Origin: Cryomorphaceae bacterium
Lineage (GTDB): Bacteria; Bacteroidota; Bacteroidia; Flavobacteriales; Schleiferiaceae
Direction of reading: 5' to 3'
NCBI GenBank assembly: GCA_003445735.1
Contig: DMCR01000003.1
Span: 1 to 11,647 of the forward strand
DNA: 11,647 nt
Of the stretch, positions 1 to 6,400 are shown piece by piece (the stretch's first letter is position 1; the number at the start of each line of letters is the position of its first letter). Below the pieces are notes generated by a model. The model saw only the letters and a list, made by a program, of their open reading frames with translations. It was not told where the DNA came from and did not search any database. Both the position numbers and the translations under genes were made by a program.

Positions 1-14
1 AGATACCATAATTG

Positions 15-22
15 TAGATTTG
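15..22 (+). promoter_or_regulatory. Bacteroidota-type -7 element (TAGATTTG) before the M23 peptidase gene
   Basis: TAGATTTG matches the Bacteroidota -7 consensus TAnnTTTG exactly. The matching -33 TTG element would lie left of the window and cannot be checked. The element ends four bases before the ATG at 27, so transcription from it would begin at or very near the start codon and give a leaderless or almost leaderless mRNA. It would drive the four-gene operon 27-4774. A chance match is possible for such a short motif. Confidence 0.5.
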
Positions 23-26
23 TGGT

Positions 27-1673
27 ATGCAGAAATTCATCCTCTTCATAGGGATTTTCTTAACGCCCGTTGTTCAGAAGGCCCAAACCTTTGAACCTCA
101 GCCTCCACTCGACATTCCGCTGGTGTTGAGCGGCACATTTGCCGAACTTCGCGATAACCACTTCCATGGGGGTATTGATATAAAGACGCAAGGGCGCAGC
201 GGTATGAAGGTCTATTCCGCCGAGGATGGTTATGTAAGTAGAATTGCAGTCAGTCCATACGGCTATGGCAACGCATTGTACATCCGTCATCCCCAAGGCT
301 ATACTTCCGTCTACGGTCATTTGAACGCCTTTGCTACCGAAATTGATCAGTGGGTGGAGGATCAACTTCGCGATCGCAGCAAAAACGACGGTAACCTCTA
401 CCCTTCGTCAGAGCAGTTCAAGGTCACCCGCGGCCAGCTAGTCGCTTTCAGCGGCAACACCGGCGGCTCCTTTGGACCACACCTTCACTTTGAGATTCGC
501 GATACAAGAACAGAGGAACCATTGAATCCTTTAGAATTTGGACTGAAGGTTAAGGATACTCGAAAACCAGATGTGCGCGGATTAAGATGGACCGCGAAAG
601 ATTTTAACACCACTGGCTCCTTTAAGCCAGGAGATACGGTTCCCGCCGCGATGGCCGTAGGAATTGACCTATTTACCACGGATAAGCAGGATCTGGCCAA
701 TAACAACAATGGCGTATATGCCATTGAAGCATCTGTGGAAGGCAAGACCTTTTTTACGGCGAACTACAGACGCATCAACTTCAACACTACGAGATTCATC
801 AACGCACACATCAACTACGATTTGTACTGTTCTCAAAGAGTGCGATTTACACGATTGTACGAATTGGAAAATAATCCTCTTGACCTGACGACGACCTATG
901 ATATTACGAGGCGCGCTGTTCGCATTTCTAAAGGGTGGATTTCTTTGGCCGAGGATAGCGTGATCAAAGTGGACGTGAACATCAAGGATTTCGAAGGCAA
1001 TATGAATGCCTTTTCATTTTATCTGAAAGGAGCGCAGCGCCCAATGATGGGGATATTGAATCGAACGGTGTTGCCTTGGAATATGTCGCATTCATTGACT
1101 TTGGGTCCAATTAATTTTACCATCCCAGCCGGCGCATTGTACAATACGACTTATGATTTTGTCATGGGCGATAAAGGCAATGGGCAATATGTAATTGGCG
1201 GTGGTTATGTGCCATTACAAAGGTATATGCAACTGAATTGGACACTAGACAGTACCCAAATCCCAGGGGTCGGATGGTTCCTTTGGGAAAGTGACCACAA
1301 GGGCAAGAAGAGTGCTATCATTGGGAGGAGAGAGGGCGATGAGGTGATTTTTGAAACGCGGAGTACAGGAACGTATGAATTGGACCAAGATCTCCAAAAG
1401 CCCGATGTAGACATTGTTGCCAGAGGCGCCTCATCAAGGCCCAACAGTTCGTTCAAACAAATAACCGTTCGGGTTCATGACGATAAAACCGGCATAGAGC
1501 GTTATAGTGCCCGAATCGACGGAAAATTTGCACGCATTGACTTTGATTATAAACAAGAGTTGTTAAAAGTGATTGTTCCCAAGGATATCCCCGCCGGAAA
1601 CCATAATTTGCGCGTGGTTGTTATTGACGGCGTGGGCAATACTACGGTAGAAGAATACGATATCATTTTATGA
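27..1673 (+). CDS. Secreted M23 (LytM) family zinc metallopeptidase, peptidoglycan endopeptidase
   Basis: This 548-residue protein is probably a periplasmic or surface enzyme that cuts peptide cross-links in peptidoglycan. Residues 1-20 form a signal peptide with a hydrophobic core and likely cleavage around KAQ. The LytM domain lies at about 32-170 with all family zinc-site residues: H47 and D51 (HGGID), the YGHL histidine H98, and H152 and H154 (HLHFE). It therefore looks catalytically competent. Residues 180-470 are probably beta-rich and I do not recognise a domain there. Residues of about 472-548 resemble the Ig-like C-terminal module seen in Bacteroidota M23 proteins. The start is set by the signal peptide. 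The stop overlaps the next ATG (ATGA), so translation is probably coupled to it. Family assignment is firm. The precise substrate bond and any partner are unknown. Confidence 0.93.
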   Translation: MQKFILFIGIFLTPVVQKAQTFEPQPPLDIPLVLSGTFAELRDNHFHGGIDIKTQGRSGMKVYSAEDGYVSRIAVSPYGYGNALYIRHPQGYTSVYGHLNAFATEIDQWVEDQLRDRSKNDGNLYPSSEQFKVTRGQLVAFSGNTGGSFGPHLHFEIRDTRTEEPLNPLEFGLKVKDTRKPDVRGLRWTAKDFNTTGSFKPGDTVPAAMAVGIDLFTTDKQDLANNNNGVYAIEASVEGKTFFTANYRRINFNTTRFINAHINYDLYCSQRVRFTRLYELENNPLDLTTTYDITRRAVRISKGWISLAEDSVIKVDVNIKDFEGNMNAFSFYLKGAQRPMMGILNRTVLPWNMSHSLTLGPINFTIPAGALYNTTYDFVMGDKGNGQYVIGGGYVPLQRYMQLNWTLDSTQIPGVGWFLWESDHKGKKSAIIGRREGDEVIFETRSTGTYELDQDLQKPDVDIVARGASSRPNSSFKQITVRVHDDKTGIERYSARIDGKFARIDFDYKQELLKVIVPKDIPAGNHNLRVVVIDGVGNTTVEEYDIIL

Positions 1674-2302
1674 GAAAATTAGCTCTCCTTTTTGGATTCC
1701 TTTTAGTGGCTTTAACCACACAGGCGCAACGCAGAGAGCCTATTCAGCTGCACGGTGTGGTGGTGAGCAATGATAGTTTGGTCCAATTACTTCCTAACGT
1801 TCAAATCCTGGTCAAAAGCCGTGGACAGATGAACGTGAGCGACCGAGATGGCTTCTTTTCCTTAGTAGTAATGCCTGGCGATACTGTTCTATTTCAACAC
1901 ATTGGCTTCAGACTCACTCGATTCTGGGTACCAGACACCTTAGAGGGAGACAACTTTTTGGCGCGAATCATCTTAGAATGGGATACCGAGGTATTGGACC
2001 CTGTGATCGTCTACCCTTGGCCGTCGAAGGAAAACTTTAAAGAGGAATTCTTGGCAATGGAAATCCAAACCACAGAACTGGATATTGCCCAGCGCAACCT
2101 TGCCCTAGATGAACTAAGGGCTCGTGCGAAAGCCATGGGCTATGATGCCGCAGAAATGCAAGATTACCTGATTACAATGCAAAACCAGCAACTCTACAAT
2201 CAGGGGCGGTACTACGGCGGCTCGGGTGCCTCTGCTATTCTGGGTGCATTATCCAATCCCTTTGCTTGGACCGAATTATTCCAAAGTCTGAAACGCAAGT
2301 AA
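1670..2302 (+). CDS. Secreted carboxypeptidase-regulatory-like domain protein
   Basis: This 210-residue protein has a signal peptide (1-20, ending TTQAQ) and so is exported. Residues of about 25-110 have the pattern of a CarboxypepD_reg-like beta-sandwich: HGVVV near 28-32, PNVQILVKSRG near 42-52, SDRDGFFSL near 57-65, then GDTVLFQHIGF near 70-80. This domain usually sits at the N-terminus of Bacteroidota TonB-dependent receptors. Here it is a separate protein followed by a conserved-looking VIVYPWPSKENFK stretch (112-124) and a helical, Gln-rich tail. The gene overlaps the M23 stop by four bases and ends one base before the receptor's TTG start, so all three are probably co-translated. No catalytic site is visible. 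A role as an envelope accessory to the receptor or peptidase is inference from context. Confidence 0.8.
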   Translation: MRKLALLFGFLLVALTTQAQRREPIQLHGVVVSNDSLVQLLPNVQILVKSRGQMNVSDRDGFFSLVVMPGDTVLFQHIGFRLTRFWVPDTLEGDNFLARIILEWDTEVLDPVIVYPWPSKENFKEEFLAMEIQTTELDIAQRNLALDELRARAKAMGYDAAEMQDYLITMQNQQLYNQGRYYGGSGASAILGALSNPFAWTELFQSLKRK

Positions 2303-2303
2303 C

Positions 2304-4541
2304 TTGAAAAGACTCCTTCTCATCCTAGGGCTATTGCCATGGGCCGCTACAGCGCAGGTCATGGACTCCACCCTCTTGGATGAAGTGGAAGTAGAAAGCG
2401 AGCGTATTACAGAACAGGGAACTACAGTTTTAGGAAAGGATATTAGGTTTACCACAGGCGCCGAAGGGGGCGTGGAAGGAGTGGTCAAAACTTTAGCCGG
2501 GGTGAGCTCGCGAAACGAGATGAGCTCTCAATACAATGTTCGAGGCGGGAACTTCGACGAAAATCTCGTCTACATCAACGGTTTTGAAGTCTTTCGTCCA
2601 TTCTTGGCACGGGCCGGTCAGCAGGAAGGGATGAGCATCATTCATCCTCATTTGGTCACCAGTATAAACTTCAGCGCCGGCGGCTTCAGCGCCTTATATG
2701 GCGATAAGCTCAGTTCGGTTTTAGATGTAAATTATTCCTACCCACGAGGACCTGGCTTCCGCGAAATGACTGCGGAAACTTCTCTTACAGGTGCGAGCTG
2801 GGCTTTGAAACAAAGTTCAGGTCCATGGACTGTGGCGAGCGGATTACGCTATCGCAACAATGCCCTGCTCCTTAATGCCACAGATATCCAGAGCGACTAC
2901 TTCCCCGTCAATGCCGACGGACAAGTATTGTTGAGCCGTATGTTTGGAAATGAAGAAGGCGACTACGGCCATACACGGCTGGAATTCTTCGCTCATTTCG
3001 CGCACAACAGGATGAACCAGATTCCGCAGAACAGACAAACAAACTTTGGGTCTTTACAGGAGGCCTTGCGACTCAACGTTTATTTCGACGGTAAGGAACA
3101 GTTTGGATACGATACCCAATTCCTTGCGACTAAATACACCACCATTACCGGTATTGCAGGTGGTGGCGTACGCACGCTCTCAGCTACGGGTTTCCACACT
3201 ACGGAGGTCGAGATTACTGATGTAATAGGCTACTACCGCTTGAATGAGCTCAATAACGATCTCGGCTCCGACGATTTTGGAGAGATTACCTTAGTTCGTG
3301 GCGTGGGCGCCTTCCAAGATTTCCGTAGAAACTTCCTCGACGCCTATATCGGGAACATCAAATACAACGAAACTATCAGCTTCAACAACTTTGATATGAG
3401 CTTTGGTGCCTTGGTTCAAGGCGAAAATATCTATGACCGGTACAAGGAATGGGAACGCATTGACAGCGCTGGATACAGCATTCCCTATACCGGAAGTAAC
3501 CTCGACAGTGTAATCAGCGGAAGATTATATAGCACTCCTGCTGAAGGCATAGAACTCTACAGCCATGTGGCCGCCACACAAACCTTAATCAATACCAGAG
3601 CGAAGGCTTGGATGAATATCAGCGGGGCTCGAGTGGGCGATAAAGGTACGTGGCGCTACAATGTGGGCGCAAGAATGCAATGGGCCCAATTATCCAATGA
3701 AGTCCGCATCAGCCCCCGTGCTAATTTTAAATTCATCCCAGAAGTCGGTATACTGGGGGATTACCGCTGGACCTTGAGTGCGGGCTTGTACGACCAATAC
3801 CCCTTCTACCGTGAAATGCGTTTGAAGGACGGCACCTTATATACGCAGGTAAACAGTCAGCAGGCCCTGCACCTCATCGTACGTCAAGACCGTTACTTCG
3901 ACCTATGGAATCGCCCCTTTGTATGGAGTTTAGAAACCTATTACAAGGGATTGCAGCGCGTGAATTTGTTTGATGTAGAAAATGTGCGCATTCGCTACCA
4001 AGGGAACAATGACGGACTGGCACGAGTTTATGGTATTGATTCCCGCATTAATGGTGAGTTTGTGAAAGGGACTGACAGCTGGTTCACCTTTAGTTTGTTC
4101 CGCGCGCAGGAGCGCATTGCCACTAGCTTAGTTCAGGGATGGCACGCTAGACCTACAGATACGCGATTCAATTTCGCGGTGTACTTCCAAGACTACTTAC
4201 CGAACGACCCCTCTATCCGATTGTCTTTGACACTAATGGTAGGCGGTGGCTTTCCTTTTGGTCCAGATGGCATAGGTAATGAGATTGCACAGCCCGAGGA
4301 TCGATTCTTCCGCAGCCCCCCTTATCGTCGTGCGGATATAGGGTTCATTAAGGTGCTCAAAGGAAATTGGACCGAGCAATTTCAGGAGGTTTGGATCAGT
4401 GCTGAAATATTCAATCTATTGCAAGCTCGCAATACCGTGAGCTACCTTTGGGTCAAGGATATTAGCGCTGCCGGGCAGTACGCGGTCCCGAACTACATGA
4501 CCAATCGATTGTTGAACATAAAAGTCCACGTGGATTTCTAG
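2304..4541 (+). CDS. TonB-dependent outer membrane receptor with TTG start
   Basis: This 745-residue outer membrane protein is a ligand-gated transporter powered by TonB-ExbBD. Residues 1-18 form a signal peptide. A TonB-box-like LLDEVEVES segment follows at 24-32. A plug domain spans about 40-145, with NVRGGNFDENLVYINGFEVF at 78-97 and GGFSALYGDKLSSVLD at 126-141. The remaining roughly 600 residues fit a 22-strand barrel ending in Phe745, as expected of a BAM-recognised C-terminus. The start is TTG at 2304. An in-frame TGA at 2289-2291, with only four non-start codons between, rules out an upstream start, and the next Met (20) would remove the signal peptide. It lacks the usual N-terminal regulatory-like domain, which the preceding gene carries instead. 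No SusD partner is present, so a polysaccharide-utilisation role is not supported. The substrate is unknown. Confidence 0.92.
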   Translation: MKRLLLILGLLPWAATAQVMDSTLLDEVEVESERITEQGTTVLGKDIRFTTGAEGGVEGVVKTLAGVSSRNEMSSQYNVRGGNFDENLVYINGFEVFRPFLARAGQQEGMSIIHPHLVTSINFSAGGFSALYGDKLSSVLDVNYSYPRGPGFREMTAETSLTGASWALKQSSGPWTVASGLRYRNNALLLNATDIQSDYFPVNADGQVLLSRMFGNEEGDYGHTRLEFFAHFAHNRMNQIPQNRQTNFGSLQEALRLNVYFDGKEQFGYDTQFLATKYTTITGIAGGGVRTLSATGFHTTEVEITDVIGYYRLNELNNDLGSDDFGEITLVRGVGAFQDFRRNFLDAYIGNIKYNETISFNNFDMSFGALVQGENIYDRYKEWERIDSAGYSIPYTGSNLDSVISGRLYSTPAEGIELYSHVAATQTLINTRAKAWMNISGARVGDKGTWRYNVGARMQWAQLSNEVRISPRANFKFIPEVGILGDYRWTLSAGLYDQYPFYREMRLKDGTLYTQVNSQQALHLIVRQDRYFDLWNRPFVWSLETYYKGLQRVNLFDVENVRIRYQGNNDGLARVYGIDSRINGEFVKGTDSWFTFSLFRAQERIATSLVQGWHARPTDTRFNFAVYFQDYLPNDPSIRLSLTLMVGGGFPFGPDGIGNEIAQPEDRFFRSPPYRRADIGFIKVLKGNWTEQFQEVWISAEIFNLLQARNTVSYLWVKDISAAGQYAVPNYMTNRLLNIKVHVDF

Positions 4542-4543
4542 CC

Positions 4544-4774
4544 ATGCGAATAGTTGAAACTTGGAGTACCAAACAGTTTAAAACGACCATCTACGCGATG
4601 GAGCGCTGGCACGTCGTGGAATTTGAAGCGGGTCCCATGAAGCAAGCCTACAAATTCATGAAAGACAGCCATCCCGCAGTGGGCGATGTAAAAGAAGCCC
4701 TAACAGAAGGATTCTTGGCGGGAGTCTACGCTACTTTTGAGAAGATGTACCTCAACCTGACAGAGAACGCTTAG
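4544..4774 (+). CDS. Small uncharacterised protein, last gene of the envelope operon
   Basis: This is a 76-residue protein that I cannot assign to a named family. It has no signal peptide or membrane segment and looks cytoplasmic. The N-terminal half (MRIVETWSTKQFKTTIYAME, then WHVVEFEAGPMKQAYKF) alternates like a small beta-sheet, and the C-terminal half (about 46-72) looks helical. It resembles short conserved hypothetical proteins of Bacteroidota that I recall only loosely. It is probably real: it begins two bases after the receptor's stop, keeps the operon's strand, and fills the space exactly up to the convergent operon. Its TAG stop (4772-4774) overlaps the TAA of the opposing gene. No function can be given. 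Confidence 0.7.
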   Translation: MRIVETWSTKQFKTTIYAMERWHVVEFEAGPMKQAYKFMKDSHPAVGDVKEALTEGFLAGVYATFEKMYLNLTENA

Positions 4775-4796
4775 GCTAAGAACTCAGCCTCCAAGC
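4769..4796. other. Weak hairpin at the convergent operon junction
   Basis: GCTT/AAGC and AGGCT/AGCCT pair around an 8-base loop, with a 2-base bulge on one side. The structure sits on the overlapping stop codons of the two convergent operons and runs into the 3' coding end of the minus-strand thioredoxin-like gene. There is no U-tract on either strand, so it is a poor intrinsic terminator. It is recorded because no other termination signal is visible between the two operons. Confidence 0.25.
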
Positions 4797-5364
4797 TGCC
4801 GCCTTTGTCGGTGTTGTACCAATCCTGGACAAAGAGCAACCAATCTGATTTATTGAAATCTTCCTTCGCGTGCCACGCTTTGTAATGTTCGATCAAGGGT
4901 GCGGGACGGGGGCCCCAGGTGCTAAGTATTTGAAAATCTGAAGATAATCGGATCAGTTTTGGAATGGATCGCCTATCACCCGTCAAAAACTCATCCATCA
5001 ATGCTAAGTTTTCGTCACGTAAAATCACGCGGAATTCAATGCCTAAGGCCTTTGTCCATTTGGCGATGAAAGGCAGGTTATGAGACGCATCGCCACACCA
5101 AGTCTCGCTGAGTACCAACCACTGCTCACCGGCTTGAACTCGGGCGGCAAGGGTTTGCAAAAAGGTTTCAGACGGCGTGTACATTTTCTCCCAGCGCTTC
5201 AAGCGCGCGGCACCCAGCTTGGTGTAATTCACGTAGGCTTCCTTCTGCGGACCGGTAGTTTTACCCTCTTTGGCCAATTGTTTGTTGAGGGCAGCGTATT
5301 CCGCATAGCTCATGCCCTCAGACATTGCTTTGATCAGGAGCTCTCTACATTGATTTGGGTCCAT
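4771..5364 (-). CDS. Thioredoxin-fold family protein with single-cysteine WCGDA site
   Basis: The 197-residue product has no signal peptide and is probably cytoplasmic. The N-terminal part (1-78) is helical. A thioredoxin-like domain spans about 80-185, with ETWCGDASHNLPFI at 87-100 (C90), a VILRDENLALMDEFL stretch near 113-127, the SIP cis-proline motif at 133-135, and STWGPRP near 148-154. This pattern matches the Thioredoxin_9-like family common in Bacteroidota. The second active-site cysteine is absent (C-G-D-A), so the classic dithiol mechanism cannot operate. The role may be monothiol or non-redox. Met at 5364 was chosen because the domain pattern begins there. The longer reading frame to 5466 only adds residues read antisense-like through the acyltransferase gene. 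Its start overlaps that gene by 20 bases, and it is the last gene of the minus-strand operon. The physiological partner is unknown. Confidence 0.85.
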   Translation of the reverse strand: MDPNQCRELLIKAMSEGMSYAEYAALNKQLAKEGKTTGPQKEAYVNYTKLGAARLKRWEKMYTPSETFLQTLAARVQAGEQWLVLSETWCGDASHNLPFIAKWTKALGIEFRVILRDENLALMDEFLTGDRRSIPKLIRLSSDFQILSTWGPRPAPLIEHYKAWHAKEDFNKSDWLLFVQDWYNTDKGGSLEAEFLA

Positions 5365-6400
5365 AAGAGAAAGGCTTAAATAGTTGTAGGGGGCGCTCGA
5401 TAAGCAGGAAGGTAATGGCACAGACCAGTGCGGTAAGTCCAAGGTAAATGAACCAAAGCGGACCACTAGGTATGGCCCAAGTCTTCACCCACATCAATAC
5501 CGGAATATGGAATAGGTACATGCTGAAGGAAACCTTCCCCACCCACCGCAAGGGCCTGAAAGAAAGTAGTGACGCCCACCATCCGGGACCAAAGGTAGCG
5601 GCGAGGGCGACGGACCAGAGAGCCGCTGCGGGTAAGAAGGTGGTGATATTGGTGAAATCATCCACTTTCCACGACCAGAGGCTGAAGGCGATAATGACTG
5701 ACCAGCCCAGTGAAGAGGCCGGTTTGAAGGTGTGGAGGGCATTCCAGAAATTGGGTACATATCGTTCCAATACCGCGACCAGCGTACCCATTAAGAAGAT
5801 ATTTAGGTACAATAAAGTACTGGTATCTTCAGGCTGCCATAGCACTGAATATTGGTATACGCCTGCGAAGAGTAAGGCAAACGTGATGGCCATGGCCCAG
5901 AGATTCCAGCGAAGGACGCGGTTGAAGAAGTAGAGCAAAATGGGGCTGATGAGATAGTATTTGAATTCGACGGGGATGGACCAGAAGATGTGGTCGCCGC
6001 GCTGGAAGGTAATATGTTCCCATACTTGGCGCCAACTGTGGATGACCACCTTAAGACCTGCTGCATTGGCTAATCGAAATACCACCAATGCGAGAAAGAA
6101 AAGCGGGAAGATGCGAAGGACGCGACGGCTGATATAATATAGCCAGTAGTCCCACTGTGCCCTGCCCTGCTGGAACATTTTAATGATCTGACGATCTAGC
6201 AGGTAAGCACTCAGCACGAAGAAAAGGTATACGCCCAGCTTGCCGCGGATCATCATGCTATCTGGACCGAAAGGGCCCAAGCCGTGATTTGCGCCATGGC
6301 CGAATACGACCATCAGCACTGCCAAGCCACGCAGCCCGTCGAGGGGCTTGTGATGGTCAGGATGGTTATCCCCAGCGAAGAAGGCGGTGGCCCAGTTCAT
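5345..6400 (-). CDS. Integral membrane acyltransferase, acyltransferase-3 (OafA/YrhL-like) family
   Basis: This 351-residue polytopic membrane protein of the acyltransferase-3 family moves acyl groups (often O-acetyl) onto extracytoplasmic glycans, lipids or polymers. The N-terminal hallmark DGLRGLAVLMVVFGHG is at 21-36, with R24 and the catalytic-type H35. GKLGVYLFFVLSAYLL (53-68), RRVLRIFPLFFLAL (92-104), WSIPVEFKYYL (140-150), SFSMYLFHIPVL (291-302) and the C-terminal LIERPL (333-338) follow in family order. About ten hydrophobic helices can be counted, and the length is normal for a stand-alone domain with no fused SGNH domain. The ATG overlaps the rocD stop by one base (TAATG), so translation is probably coupled. 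The acceptor cannot be inferred: no glycosyltransferase or polysaccharide genes are nearby. Confidence 0.9.
   Translation of the reverse strand: MNWATAFFAGDNHPDHHKPLDGLRGLAVLMVVFGHGANHGLGPFGPDSMMIRGKLGVYLFFVLSAYLLDRQIIKMFQQGRAQWDYWLYYISRRVLRIFPLFFLALVVFRLANAAGLKVVIHSWRQVWEHITFQRGDHIFWSIPVEFKYYLISPILLYFFNRVLRWNLWAMAITFALLFAGVYQYSVLWQPEDTSTLLYLNIFLMGTLVAVLERYVPNFWNALHTFKPASSLGWSVIIAFSLWSWKVDDFTNITTFLPAAALWSVALAATFGPGWWASLLSFRPLRWVGKVSFSMYLFHIPVLMWVKTWAIPSGPLWFIYLGLTALVCAITFLLIERPLQLFKPFSYGPKSM

Noticed and set aside
2304..4541. SusC/SusD-type polysaccharide-utilisation locus
   Set aside because: There is no SusD-like gene, no glycoside hydrolase or sulfatase nearby, and the receptor lacks the N-terminal domain typical of SusC proteins.
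5365..5466. N-terminal extension of the thioredoxin-like protein to 5466
   Set aside because: The added 34 residues come from the overlapping acyltransferase coding region and do not match the family start. Met at 5364 fits better.
5448..5933. 161-codon + strand open frame, and several 68-88-codon minus-strand frames, inside the acyltransferase region
   Set aside because: All lie within the acyltransferase gene, whose protein has clear family motifs over its full length. The shadow products show no domain, signal or plausible composition.
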